Program-made: the position numbers and the translations under genes
Notes under the pieces: generated by a model
Seen by the model: only the letters and a program-made list of their open reading frames with translations
Told to the model about the DNA's origin: nothing
Databases searched by the model: none
Shown: one piece after another, positions 8,639 through 16,589 of the stretch
How the letters are laid out: the number at the start of each line of letters is the position of its first letter
How positions within the stretch are numbered: the first letter of the stretch is position 1
NCBI GenBank assembly: GCA_938005675.1
Contig: CALKXH010000111.1
Coordinates: 1-38,077 of the forward strand
Source: an uncultured Anaerolineae bacterium
GTDB taxonomy: Bacteria; Chloroflexota; Anaerolineae; Aggregatilineales; UBA2796
Direction of reading: 5' to 3'
DNA length: 38,077 nucleotides

Positions 8639-10261
8639 ATGACGCTAGACTTTTTGACCCTGCTCACCTTCCTGCCGATGATCGGCGCGGGTGTGGTGAT
8701 GCTTCTGCCGCGCAGCCAGAAGACCCTCGCGCGGCTGGTGGCGCTCGCCTTCAGCATCGGGGTGTTGGGCATGGCGATTGCCCTCTTCGCCGCCTACGCC
8801 AACGGCAGCTGTCCGGAGGGCAACCTGCCAGAGGAGATGCGCGTAGCCGCCGCCAACGCGCCCTTCACCTTCGTCTGCCAGCACGTGGCGGAGTTCTTCC
8901 CGCTGCTGAACTCGAAGTGGCACGTCGGCGTGGACGGACTGAGCGTGGCGATGATCCTCTTGGCGGCGATCCTGACGCCCTTGGCGATCTTGATCAGCTT
9001 CGAGGTGACCGACCACGTCCACGAGCATATGGCGCTCTTCCTGTTCCTTGAGATGGGCGTGATCGGGCTGTTCGTGGCGCTCGATCTGATCATCTTCTTC
9101 ATCTTCTGGGAGATCGGCTTGGTGCCGATGTTCTTCTTGATCAACTACTGGGGCGGCAAGGATCGCCAATACGCCTCCTTCAAGTTCTTCCTCTACACCA
9201 TGGCGGGATCGCTCGGTCTGCTGCTCTCGCTGCAGCTGATCGGCATCATGGCGGGGACGATGGACATCCCGACCTTGTTGGCGACCTTCCCGCGCGGCTT
9301 GAACGCGGCGGGTCAGCCCTTGGAGTTCCCCTTCGGCGCGGACTTGGGCTTGGTGAAGGCGCTGGTCTTCGCGGCGTTCTTCGTGGCGTTCGCCATCAAA
9401 GTGCCGATCTTCCCTTTCCACACTTGGCTGCCCGATGCGCACACCGAAGCGCCGACGGCGGGCTCGATGCTCTTGGCGGGCATCCTGCTCAAGTTGGGCG
9501 CCTATGGCTTCCTGCGCCTCGTCGTGCCGATGTTCCCGGTCGAGTCGCAAGCTTTTGCGCCCTTCCTCGCCGCGCTCGCCGTGGGCGGGATCATCTTCGG
9601 GGCGTTGGCGGCGTGGGGCATGAACGACTTCAAGCGGCTGGTCGCCTATAGCTCGGTCAATCACATGGGCTTCGTGGTGCTGGGCATCGCGGCGTTCGCC
9701 GCCGTCTACAACGGGCTGCTGACCAACGCCACCTTCGAAAACGCCGAGATCGTCGGGCGCTCGGTGGCTATGGCGACCAACGGCGCCGTGTTGCAGATGT
9801 TCACGCACGGGCTCAGCTCGGCGGGCATGTTCTTGCTGGTCGGGGCGCTCTACCACAAGGCGCACACACGCGATCTGCGCGAGTTCGGCGGGCTGTTCGC
9901 CTTGGCGCCGGTCTACGGCGGCTTGCTGATCTTCACCAGCATGGCGAGTCTGGGCTTGCCGGGCTTGGCGGGCTTCGTGAGCGAGTTCCAAGTCATCGCT
10001 GGCAGCTGGTGGATTTTCCCATTCTGGGTCGCCATCGCCATGATCGGCTTGTTCCTGACCGGCGCTTACATCCTGAAAGGCATTCGGGCAGTGCTATACG
10101 GTCCGACCAATGCGCACTGGCACGGGCACGCCCTTGAGATCGAGTTCCGCGAGGTGGTGGCGCTCTCGCCGCTGGTGGTGCTGATGCTGATCACGGGCTT
10201 GTACCCGAACTGGATCGTCGAGATCATCAATCAAACCGTGACGCGGCTTCTAGGCAGTTGA
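8639..10261 (+). CDS. nuoM: NADH-quinone oxidoreductase subunit M (first copy)
   Basis: This 540-residue antiporter-like subunit has its pump residues intact: Glu158 in FFIFWEIGLVPM, Lys254 in FAIKVPIFPFHTWLPDAH and Lys285 in ILLKLGAYG, plus the late Glu in GLPGLAGFVSEF. AGGAG precedes the ATG by nine bases, and the gene follows nuoL by 11 bases. This copy is the canonical NuoM of the operon. A divergent second nuoM lies directly downstream. Confidence 0.97.
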   Translation: MTLDFLTLLTFLPMIGAGVVMLLPRSQKTLARLVALAFSIGVLGMAIALFAAYANGSCPEGNLPEEMRVAAANAPFTFVCQHVAEFFPLLNSKWHVGVDGLSVAMILLAAILTPLAILISFEVTDHVHEHMALFLFLEMGVIGLFVALDLIIFFIFWEIGLVPMFFLINYWGGKDRQYASFKFFLYTMAGSLGLLLSLQLIGIMAGTMDIPTLLATFPRGLNAAGQPLEFPFGADLGLVKALVFAAFFVAFAIKVPIFPFHTWLPDAHTEAPTAGSMLLAGILLKLGAYGFLRLVVPMFPVESQAFAPFLAALAVGGIIFGALAAWGMNDFKRLVAYSSVNHMGFVVLGIAAFAAVYNGLLTNATFENAEIVGRSVAMATNGAVLQMFTHGLSSAGMFLLVGALYHKAHTRDLREFGGLFALAPVYGGLLIFTSMASLGLPGLAGFVSEFQVIAGSWWIFPFWVAIAMIGLFLTGAYILKGIRAVLYGPTNAHWHGHALEIEFREVVALSPLVVLMLITGLYPNWIVEIINQTVTRLLGS

Positions 10262-10277
10262 CTCAGGTAGGCAAAGC

Positions 10278-11966
10278 ATGTTACTCACAGCAGTTCTGGT
10301 CGTCCCGATTGCGGCAGCGCTGTTCATGCTGCTGGCGCTCAAAGACCAACAAAAGACGGAAGTGCGCCTGTTGGCGGCTTTTTCAACGGGCGTGTGCTTA
10401 GTGCTGTCGTTCCTCGTCTACATCGAGGCGAGCACGCCCGCAGCCCTCGCCGCCGCCGCCGAGCGCGGCGCGCGCGGTCTATCGTACTTTGTGCAGGAGA
10501 TCAACCTGCCGTGGGTGCCGGCGATAGGCATCAATTACCACGTCGGCGCCGACGGCACGACCGCCCCGATGGTCTTGCTGACTGGCTTGGCGGCTTTCAC
10601 CGGCGTGTTGATCTCGTGGAAGATCGAGGAGCGGGTGCGCGAGTTCATGGCGTTCTTCCTGCTCTTGGTGGCGGGCGTATACGGCGTGTTCGTCTCGCTG
10701 GATATGTTCCTGCTGTTCTTCTGGTACGAGTTCGCCATCTTCCCGATGTACTTCTTGATCGCCGGCTGGGGCTGGAAGCCGATCCGCGAGTACGCCGCCA
10801 TGAAGCTGACTTTGTATATCCTAGTCGGCTCGTTCGTGGCGCTGATCGGCTTGCTGGTGATGTACTTCTCAGCCGGCGCGTTCTTCGCTGAGAGCCCGCA
10901 GCGCCTTGAGCAGCTACGGCAAGTTCTGAACAATGCGGAGGCGCCCGCTTACAGCTTCGATTTCTACCACTTCGAGGCGGCATCGCGTTGGCGGCTGCTG
11001 ACGGGCGCCATCGGTCCGTTCGATATCACGCCGGCGGGCGGCATCAGCGTGGCGAAGCTGTGGTTCCCGCTGATCTTCATCGGCTTCGGCGTGTTGGGCG
11101 GCTTGTTCCCCTTCCACAACTGGTCGCCCGACGGTCACGTGGCAGCGCCGACCGCCGTCTCGATGATCCACGCCGGGGTGCTGATGAAATTGGGCGCCTA
11201 CGCCGCGTTGCGGGTGGGCGTGCAGCTGCTGCCGGAGGGCGCCAAAGTCCACTTGCCGTGGATCATCCTCTTGGCGACGGTGAACGTGGTCTACGGGGCG
11301 TTCATCGCCTACCGCCAGCGCGATTTCAAGTACGTGATCGGCTTCTCGTCGGTCAGCCACATGGGCTTGGTGATGATCGGCATCGCCACGATGAGTCCGC
11401 AGGGCTTGACCGGCGCCGGCTTGCAGATGTTCAGCCACGGCGTGATGACGGCGCTGTTCTTCTCGTGCGTCGGCATGGTCTACGACCAAGCCCACACGCG
11501 CGACATCCCGTCGCTGGGCGGCTTCGGCAAGCGGATGCCGCTGGTGGCGCTCGCCTTCATCATCGGCGGCTTGGTCTCGATGGGGATGCCCGGCTTGAGC
11601 GGCTTCGTGGCGGAGTTCCCGATCATGCAGGGCTTGTGGGCGGGTCCGGTCTTCGCCAACGGCGCAGCCTCGCCCTTGCGCCTCGCCTACTTCCCGACCT
11701 TCGATTACTACCCGATCTTGGCGATGATCACGGTCTTGGGCATCATCCTGACGGCGGGCTACGTGTTGAAGGTCACGCAGCTGGTCTTCTTCGGCGAGTT
11801 CAACGAGCGCCGCTTCCCAGAGGTGCGCGACGTGACGATTATCGATAAGACGGCGTTGGCGCTGCTAGTCGTTTTCTTGGTCCTGCTGGGCGTCTTCCCG
11901 CGCTTCATGACTGGAATCCTCGAAAACGGGATGCAGCCGATCCTGACTGCGCTGCTAGGGAGATAA
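10278..11966 (+). CDS. nuoM: Second NuoM-like antiporter subunit (NuoM2)
   Basis: This 562-residue NuoM homologue starts 16 bases after the first nuoM. It keeps Glu151 (FFWYEFAIFPMYF), Lys304 (VLMKLGAYAALR) and the late Glu of GMPGLSGFVAEF. The broken-helix lysine is replaced: aligning the FPFH motifs places Leu273 where the first copy has Lys254 (here GFGVLGGLFPFHNWSPDGH). It is too divergent from the first copy to be a recent duplicate. Similar WSPDGH-type second NuoM proteins are known in other bacteria, as I recall. It is likely a fourth antiporter-like subunit of the complex; a separate assembly cannot be excluded. Confidence 0.93.
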   Translation: MLLTAVLVVPIAAALFMLLALKDQQKTEVRLLAAFSTGVCLVLSFLVYIEASTPAALAAAAERGARGLSYFVQEINLPWVPAIGINYHVGADGTTAPMVLLTGLAAFTGVLISWKIEERVREFMAFFLLLVAGVYGVFVSLDMFLLFFWYEFAIFPMYFLIAGWGWKPIREYAAMKLTLYILVGSFVALIGLLVMYFSAGAFFAESPQRLEQLRQVLNNAEAPAYSFDFYHFEAASRWRLLTGAIGPFDITPAGGISVAKLWFPLIFIGFGVLGGLFPFHNWSPDGHVAAPTAVSMIHAGVLMKLGAYAALRVGVQLLPEGAKVHLPWIILLATVNVVYGAFIAYRQRDFKYVIGFSSVSHMGLVMIGIATMSPQGLTGAGLQMFSHGVMTALFFSCVGMVYDQAHTRDIPSLGGFGKRMPLVALAFIIGGLVSMGMPGLSGFVAEFPIMQGLWAGPVFANGAASPLRLAYFPTFDYYPILAMITVLGIILTAGYVLKVTQLVFFGEFNERRFPEVRDVTIIDKTALALLVVFLVLLGVFPRFMTGILENGMQPILTALLGR

Positions 11967-11969
11967 ACC

Positions 11970-13496
11970 ATGGAGACTCTCACGACAAGCATCGTCCTGA
12001 ACAGCGATCCGACCACCAACCTCTTGGCGGCGCTGCCCGCCCTCCTGATGACCGTCTTGGCGGTGGCGAGCGGCTTGATGGACGCTTTCTTCCCCGCCAG
12101 CCGCCGCCGCCAGATCGGCTTGATCGTCGGGCTGAGCTTGTTCGGCATCGCGCTGGTGGCTCTGCTGGTGCCGCCGCCCAGCCTCGCCACCGAGCAGCTG
12201 GTCTTGGGCGGGATGTTCCGCTTCGACGGCGTGACGCAAATCTTCACGGTCATCACGCTGATCGCGGCTGGGATTGTGTGCCTGATCACGCTCGACGCGC
12301 CGCAGATCGGGCGCATGGGCGAGTTCTACGCCGTCTTGGTGGTGGCGACGCTCGGCGGCATCCTGATGGCGGGCTCCGCTGACCTGATCATGGCGTTCCT
12401 CGCCCTTGAGACGCTCTCGATCAGCCTGTACATCCTCTCAGGTTTCTTGGTCAAGAGTCCGCGCTCGGCTGAGGCGGGCATCAAGTACTTCCTCTTCGGC
12501 GGCTTCACCTCAGCCATCATGCTCTACGGCTTCAGCCTGCTGTACGGCTTCACCGGGGCGACCAATTTCTACGCCATCGGCGAGCGCATGGCGGCGCTCT
12601 CAGTCGGCACGCCCGCCCCTGAGACGCTCGTGCCGATCCTGATCGCGTTGGTCATGACGTTGGTCGGCTTCGGCTTCAAGCTGAGCGCCGTGCCCTTCCA
12701 CTTCTGGACGCCGGACGTTTACGAGGGCGCGCCCACGCCCGTGACGGCTTACATCAGCGTGGCGAGCAAGGCAGCGAGCTTCGCGCTCTTCGCCCGCTTT
12801 TTGATCGTGGTCTTCCAAGGCGACGATCCGACGCGCTTCTGGGTGCAGAGCGTCGCCATGATCGCCGTGGTCACCATGAGCATCGGCAACTTGTTCGCGC
12901 TGGTGCAGAGCAACATCAAGCGGCTGTTGGCGTATTCCTCGATTGCGCAGGCGGGCTACGCGCTGATCGGCGTGGCGGCGATTGCCGCGCAACCGGGCGT
13001 GCAGCCGGGCTTGGGCATCGCGGCGGTCACCTTCTACATGGCGATGTACATCCTGACCAACTTGGCGGCTTTCGGCGTGGTGATCGTGTTCGTCGGCGCG
13101 AGCGGCAGCGAGAAAATCTCGGATATGGCGGGCTTGGCGCGCCGTAACTTGGGCTTGGCGCTGGTGATGACGGTCGCGCTGCTCTCGTTGGCGGGCGTGC
13201 CGCCGGCGGCGGGCTTCTTCGGCAAGTTCTTCCTCTTCCGCGCCGCCGTGGACGCCGGCTTGGTCTGGTTGGCGATTGTCGGCATCGTCAACTCGATGGT
13301 GGCGCTGTACTACTACCTCGTGGTCATCAAGGTGATGTTCGTGGATCGGAGCGAGGCGGACGATCAGCCTGTGGCGGTCGGTCAGCCGATGGCGTGGGCG
13401 TTGGGCTTGACCACGCTGGGCGTGCTGCTGCTCGGCACGTTCTTCGCCACGCCCGTCTTCGATTGGGCAGCCAGCGCCGCGCGGCAACTCTTCTGA
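11970..13496 (+). CDS. nuoN: NADH-quinone oxidoreductase subunit N
   Basis: This 508-residue antiporter-like subunit is the one nearest the quinone module. Conserved charged membrane residues are visible: Glu147 (FLALETLSISLY), Lys237 (FGFKLSAVPFHFWTPDVYEG), Lys267 (VASKAASFALF) and the late Lys in AAGFFGKFFLF, which replaces the Glu of NuoM as expected for NuoN. The ATG lies three bases after the nuoM2 stop and uses AGGGAG inside the end of that gene, so the two are probably translationally coupled. It is the last gene of the operon. Confidence 0.97.
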   Translation: METLTTSIVLNSDPTTNLLAALPALLMTVLAVASGLMDAFFPASRRRQIGLIVGLSLFGIALVALLVPPPSLATEQLVLGGMFRFDGVTQIFTVITLIAAGIVCLITLDAPQIGRMGEFYAVLVVATLGGILMAGSADLIMAFLALETLSISLYILSGFLVKSPRSAEAGIKYFLFGGFTSAIMLYGFSLLYGFTGATNFYAIGERMAALSVGTPAPETLVPILIALVMTLVGFGFKLSAVPFHFWTPDVYEGAPTPVTAYISVASKAASFALFARFLIVVFQGDDPTRFWVQSVAMIAVVTMSIGNLFALVQSNIKRLLAYSSIAQAGYALIGVAAIAAQPGVQPGLGIAAVTFYMAMYILTNLAAFGVVIVFVGASGSEKISDMAGLARRNLGLALVMTVALLSLAGVPPAAGFFGKFFLFRAAVDAGLVWLAIVGIVNSMVALYYYLVVIKVMFVDRSEADDQPVAVGQPMAWALGLTTLGVLLLGTFFATPVFDWAASAARQLF

Positions 13497-13504
13497 GCGG
13501 CTCA

Positions 13505-13532
13505 GCAGAGGCGGGAGGGCTCCCGCCTCTGC
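13505..13532 (+). terminator. Hairpin terminator after the nuo operon
   Basis: A perfect 12-bp inverted repeat (13505-13516 and 13521-13532) with a four-base loop begins nine bases after the nuoN stop and is followed by a pyrimidine-rich TTCTCTCTC run. The stem is strong but the T tract is imperfect. Confidence 0.7.
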
Positions 13533-13590
13533 TTCTCTCTCAGCCATTCCTCAACGCCCTGCCTGTGAATTCGCTTGATTCGCCGTTCCC

Positions 13591-13599
13591 TGCTAGACT
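13591..13599 (+). promoter_or_regulatory. Possible extended -10 for the LysM gene
   Basis: TGC directly precedes TAGACT (13594-13599), the form of an extended -10, about 46 bases before the TTG start of the LysM gene. A TTGATT at 13575 is too close to serve as its -35. Confidence 0.3.
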
Positions 13600-13644
13600 A
13601 AAGGCGCGGAAGAGTCTTCATTCAGTAGGGGAGGGTGTGCTACC

Positions 13645-15159
13645 TTGCACCACAAGCACCTCTTTAGATGGCTGACGATTGCGATCCTCTTGGCGCTTGC
13701 CACCCTCAGCGCGGCTGTGCCAGCGGATCAGCGCGCTTTGGCACAGGGCAACCTGCTGCAAAATCCCGGCTTTGAAGGCGAGTACGCGCCTTTCGGCGGC
13801 GATACCAGCCGTCGCGTCGCCCCCAACTGGACGCCCTGGAACGCCTCGCGCGGCGCCGGCGACCCGACTTGGGCGAACATCACGCCGCAGTACAGGCGCG
13901 CCGCCAATCCGAAGCGGGTGCGCAGCGGCAGCGCCGCCCAAGAACTCTTCGAGCTCTTCGCCACCTTCACTGGCGGCGTCTATCAGCGCGTCAACGTGGC
14001 GACGGGCGCGCCTTTGCGCTTCAGCGCCTTTTTGAACGTCTGGTCGACCACGCGCGACAACCCCGATCAGAGCCTTGAACCCGCCGCCGTCAGCCTGCAG
14101 GTCGGCATCGATCCGACGGGCGGCACGGACGCCGCCAGCGGGAGCATCGTCTGGTCGCCGCCGGAGCGCTTTTATGACGAGTACCGCCAGCTCTCGGTGA
14201 GCGCCACCGCCGCCGCCAATACGGTCACGGTCTTTGTGCGCGCCATCATGCTGGAGCCCGTCCGTCACAACCACGTTTACATCGACGACGCCTCGCTGGT
14301 GGTCACCAGCGGCACGCTGCCGACCTCCACGCCGGTGGCGATCCTGCCGAGCGCCACCAACACGCCCGCCGAGCGTCCGACCGCCACGCCCGAAGGCGTG
14401 ATCCCGACCATCGCCGTGACGCTCCCGCCGCCCTCGCCCACCCCGGAAGGTTTCGTCGCCTCGCCCACGCCGGAGGGCGTTTTCGTGACCAGCACGCCCG
14501 GCGGAGTCCTCATCACTAACACGCCCTTCTTCCCGACGCCCACCTCCGATTTGCTGAGCGCTTTGCCGGGCAGAGTCGAGTACACAGTGGTGGCGGGCGA
14601 TACGCTCATCGGCATCGCGGCGCGCTTCAACAGCCGCGTGGACGCCATCGTGCAGCTGAACAACTTGAACATCAACGCTTTCCTGCGCATCGGGCAACGC
14701 TTGGTCATCCCTGTGCCGGCGGCGCAGCCCACGCCGACTCAGCCCGTCCTGTTCGGCACGCCAACCGCGCCTGTGGACGTCGCCATCCTGAACGGACCGA
14801 CCGTCAGGGGCATCGGCACGTACATCATGCAGCGCGGCGATACGCTGGAGGCGGTCGCGCGGCGCTACAACACCACCGTCCAGTACCTGATTCGGCTGAA
14901 TGGCATCGTCAATCCGAACGCGCTGGTGATCGGGCAGGTCTTGGCGGTGCCTGGTCCGGGTAACAATCCGCCCGGCGGCACGGTCGCCCCAACGGTGATC
15001 CCCACGCCTATCGGGGCGCGCACGCACGTGGTGCAGGCGGGCGAGAATCTGTTCCGCATCTCGCTGCGCTACGGCACGACCATCAACGTCCTGATGGCGC
15101 TGAACGGCATCAGCAATCCGAATCGCATCTTCGCGGGGCAGGTGCTGCGGCTGCCATGA
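13645..15159 (+). CDS. Secreted LysM protein with N-terminal jelly-roll-like domain
   Basis: A 504-residue exported protein. The start is TTG 13645, behind a GGGGAGGG tract; no in-frame ATG gives the signal peptide, which is basic at its start, hydrophobic at 9-24 and ends near ALA-Q (33-34). Residues about 36-215 resemble a CBM4/9-type carbohydrate-binding jelly roll (LLQNPGFEGEY at the start, NHVYIDDASLVV at the end). A Thr/Pro-rich linker (about 220-305) follows, then three LysM modules near 312-357, 392-437 and 459-504, each with the (V/Q)xxGDTL or GENL start and an IGQ or AGQ near the end. LysM binds peptidoglycan-like glycans. The role is therefore probably cell-surface attachment; no catalytic domain is visible. 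Confidence 0.9.
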   Translation: MHHKHLFRWLTIAILLALATLSAAVPADQRALAQGNLLQNPGFEGEYAPFGGDTSRRVAPNWTPWNASRGAGDPTWANITPQYRRAANPKRVRSGSAAQELFELFATFTGGVYQRVNVATGAPLRFSAFLNVWSTTRDNPDQSLEPAAVSLQVGIDPTGGTDAASGSIVWSPPERFYDEYRQLSVSATAAANTVTVFVRAIMLEPVRHNHVYIDDASLVVTSGTLPTSTPVAILPSATNTPAERPTATPEGVIPTIAVTLPPPSPTPEGFVASPTPEGVFVTSTPGGVLITNTPFFPTPTSDLLSALPGRVEYTVVAGDTLIGIAARFNSRVDAIVQLNNLNINAFLRIGQRLVIPVPAAQPTPTQPVLFGTPTAPVDVAILNGPTVRGIGTYIMQRGDTLEAVARRYNTTVQYLIRLNGIVNPNALVIGQVLAVPGPGNNPPGGTVAPTVIPTPIGARTHVVQAGENLFRISLRYGTTINVLMALNGISNPNRIFAGQVLRLP

Positions 15160-15521
15160 GCGCCTTTCGCGCCTTGCGCAACGAGAAGGGTGACGTGCTT
15201 CTGGCACGCGCCAAGTGGTGTAGCAGCTTCTGGTGCAAGCTGCGCGGCTTGATGTTCCGCCGCAGCTTGCCCGATTCGGAAGGGCTGATCTTCGTCTACG
15301 GGCGCGAGAGCGTGCTAGAGACCAGCATCCACATGCTCTTCATGGCGTTCCCGATTGCGGCGATCTGGCTGGATAGCGAGGGGCGCGTGGTCGATAAGGC
15401 GTTGGCGAAGCCGTGGCGGCTTGCCTACGCGCCCAAGCGCCCCGCCCAGTACGTGATCGAGGCGCGCCCCGCCTTGTTAGAGCGCGTACAGCTGGGCGAG
15501 CGCCTGATCTTCAGCGCCTGA
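15156..15521 (+). CDS. DUF192 family protein
   Basis: A 121-residue protein with DUF192 hallmarks: KLRGLMFRRSLPDSEGLIFV, then the core SIHMLFMAFPIAAIWLD and the late AKPWRLAYAPKRPAQYVIE. No signal peptide is evident, although many relatives are exported. Its ATG overlaps the LysM stop by four bases (ATGA), so translation is coupled to the LysM gene. The family's biochemical function is not established. The neighbour suggests a cell-envelope association, which is inference. Confidence 0.9.
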   Translation: MSAFRALRNEKGDVLLARAKWCSSFWCKLRGLMFRRSLPDSEGLIFVYGRESVLETSIHMLFMAFPIAAIWLDSEGRVVDKALAKPWRLAYAPKRPAQYVIEARPALLERVQLGERLIFSA

Positions 15522-15537
15522 GGACGCTTGAAAAGCG

Positions 15538-16152
15538 ATGTTGGATCGGATCGAGTGGCTGGGCTACGCGAGTTTCCGCCTGATGGGCGATCCGATCATC
15601 TACATCGACCCGTGGCGCATCACGCGCCCCGATCACGTCGCCGATGCGATCCTGATCTCCCACGATCACTTCGATCACTGCTCCCCGGCGGATATCGCCA
15701 AAGTCCGTGGGGCGCACAGCCAGATCATCGCCAGCCGCAGCGCCGCCGCACAGCTAGAGAACGCTCTCAGCGCGCGCCCGTGGCAAGTCTTCCGAGTCGG
15801 GCGCGCCCTGATCCGCACGGTGCCCGCCTACAACGCGGCGCATCCGCCGACGTTGGAGCATCTGGGCTTCGTGATCGGACTCGACCACTACGACCTGTAC
15901 TACGTCGGCGATAGCGGCGCGATCCCTGAGATGGCAAAACTGCAGCCTGATATCGTGATCCTGCCCATCGGTGGCGCGCACAGCATGACGCTCAGCGCCG
16001 CCATCGAGGCTGTGCGCCTGATGCGCCCGCGCTACGTCATCCCCAGCCACTGGGGCAGCGCCCACGAAGGGGCTACCATCCTCGATGCCCGCGCGTTAGC
16101 CGAGCAGATCGGCGACCTCGCCGAGGTGATCATCCCTCAGCAAGTCAGGTAA
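15538..16152 (+). CDS. Metallo-beta-lactamase-fold hydrolase (UlaG-like)
   Basis: A 204-residue MBL-fold protein with the metal motif SHDHFDH (His42, His44, Asp46, His47), a YYVGDSG strand bearing the bridging Asp, and a late SHWG histidine near 175. Its short length and the opening WLGYASFRL match the UlaG/YtnP-like L-ascorbate-6-phosphate-lactonase-type subgroup, whose members have many substrates; none can be assigned here. It lies 16 bases after the DUF192 gene with only a distant GAGGA site. Its 3' end overlaps the convergent zinc-ribbon gene by 16 bases. Confidence 0.88.
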   Translation: MLDRIEWLGYASFRLMGDPIIYIDPWRITRPDHVADAILISHDHFDHCSPADIAKVRGAHSQIIASRSAAAQLENALSARPWQVFRVGRALIRTVPAYNAAHPPTLEHLGFVIGLDHYDLYYVGDSGAIPEMAKLQPDIVILPIGGAHSMTLSAAIEAVRLMRPRYVIPSHWGSAHEGATILDARALAEQIGDLAEVIIPQQVR

Positions 16153-16397
16153 GAGAGCGGCGCGCTGTCATCTTTGATGAGAGGCAGCGCGTCGGCGTGC
16201 TCCTCGCTCAGATCGACGGGGTCGATCAGAGCGGTCTGGCTGACCGTGGTGTGGCAATGGGGGCAGCTCCATAGCGTCACGACGCTCGGCACGCCCAGCT
16301 TGTGGGCGACTGCCTCGGGCCAGCGCTGCTCGCCCAGCCACACAAAATGCCCCTGACGCTGACAGGACGGACAAGTGGCAAGAATGTATTTAGTCAA
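16137..16397 (-). CDS. Small zinc-ribbon protein of unknown function
   Basis: An 86-residue protein with two CxxC pairs, Cys9/Cys12 (CPSC) and Cys45/Cys48 (CPHC), spaced as in a zinc ribbon. TTG 16397 is chosen because GAGAGG sits eight bases before it; an earlier in-frame TTG at 16415 would include that ribosome site in the coding sequence. Acidic C-terminal tail. I do not recognise a named family. Nucleic-acid or protein binding is plausible for such ribbons but not shown. Confidence 0.65.
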   Translation of the reverse strand: MTKYILATCPSCQRQGHFVWLGEQRWPEAVAHKLGVPSVVTLWSCPHCHTTVSQTALIDPVDLSEEHADALPLIKDDSAPLSYLTC

Positions 16398-16449
16398 GTT
16401 GGCTGCCTCTCTCAAGAATCAGACCGTGCAATGGCAGTTCTTTATGCGC

Positions 16450-16478
16450 TTTATAAGTCTAGCGCGTTTTCCCTTTAA
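16450..16478 (-). promoter_or_regulatory. Candidate promoter of the zinc-ribbon gene
   Basis: On the minus strand, TTAAAG (16473-16478) is 17 bp from TATAAA (16450-16455). The -35 is weak. Confidence 0.35.
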
Positions 16479-16553
16479 CACTGACTGAACGCTTCAGGAT
16501 GCAGCCAAATCTCATACCGACTTGAAACCTGATCGGCGGAGAGTGCCTTGCGC

Positions 16554-16559
16554 TATAAT
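16554..16559 (+). promoter_or_regulatory. -10-like box before the TPR gene
   Basis: A consensus TATAAT lies 30 bases before the TPR gene's ATG, leaving a leader of about 24 bases. No good -35 lies at the expected spacing, so an activator may be needed. Confidence 0.4.
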
Positions 16560-16589
16560 TGAAATGTGCGTTGATTGGAGAGACTCACC

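Noticed and set aside
8645-9991. Minus-strand open frame opposite nuoM
   Set aside because: His/Glu/Arg-rich antisense translation of hydrophobic codons; no ribosome site or family match.
10278-11966. NuoM2 as a recent duplication or assembly artefact of the first nuoM
   Set aside because: The two copies differ throughout, including motif residues and loop lengths, so this is an old paralogue.
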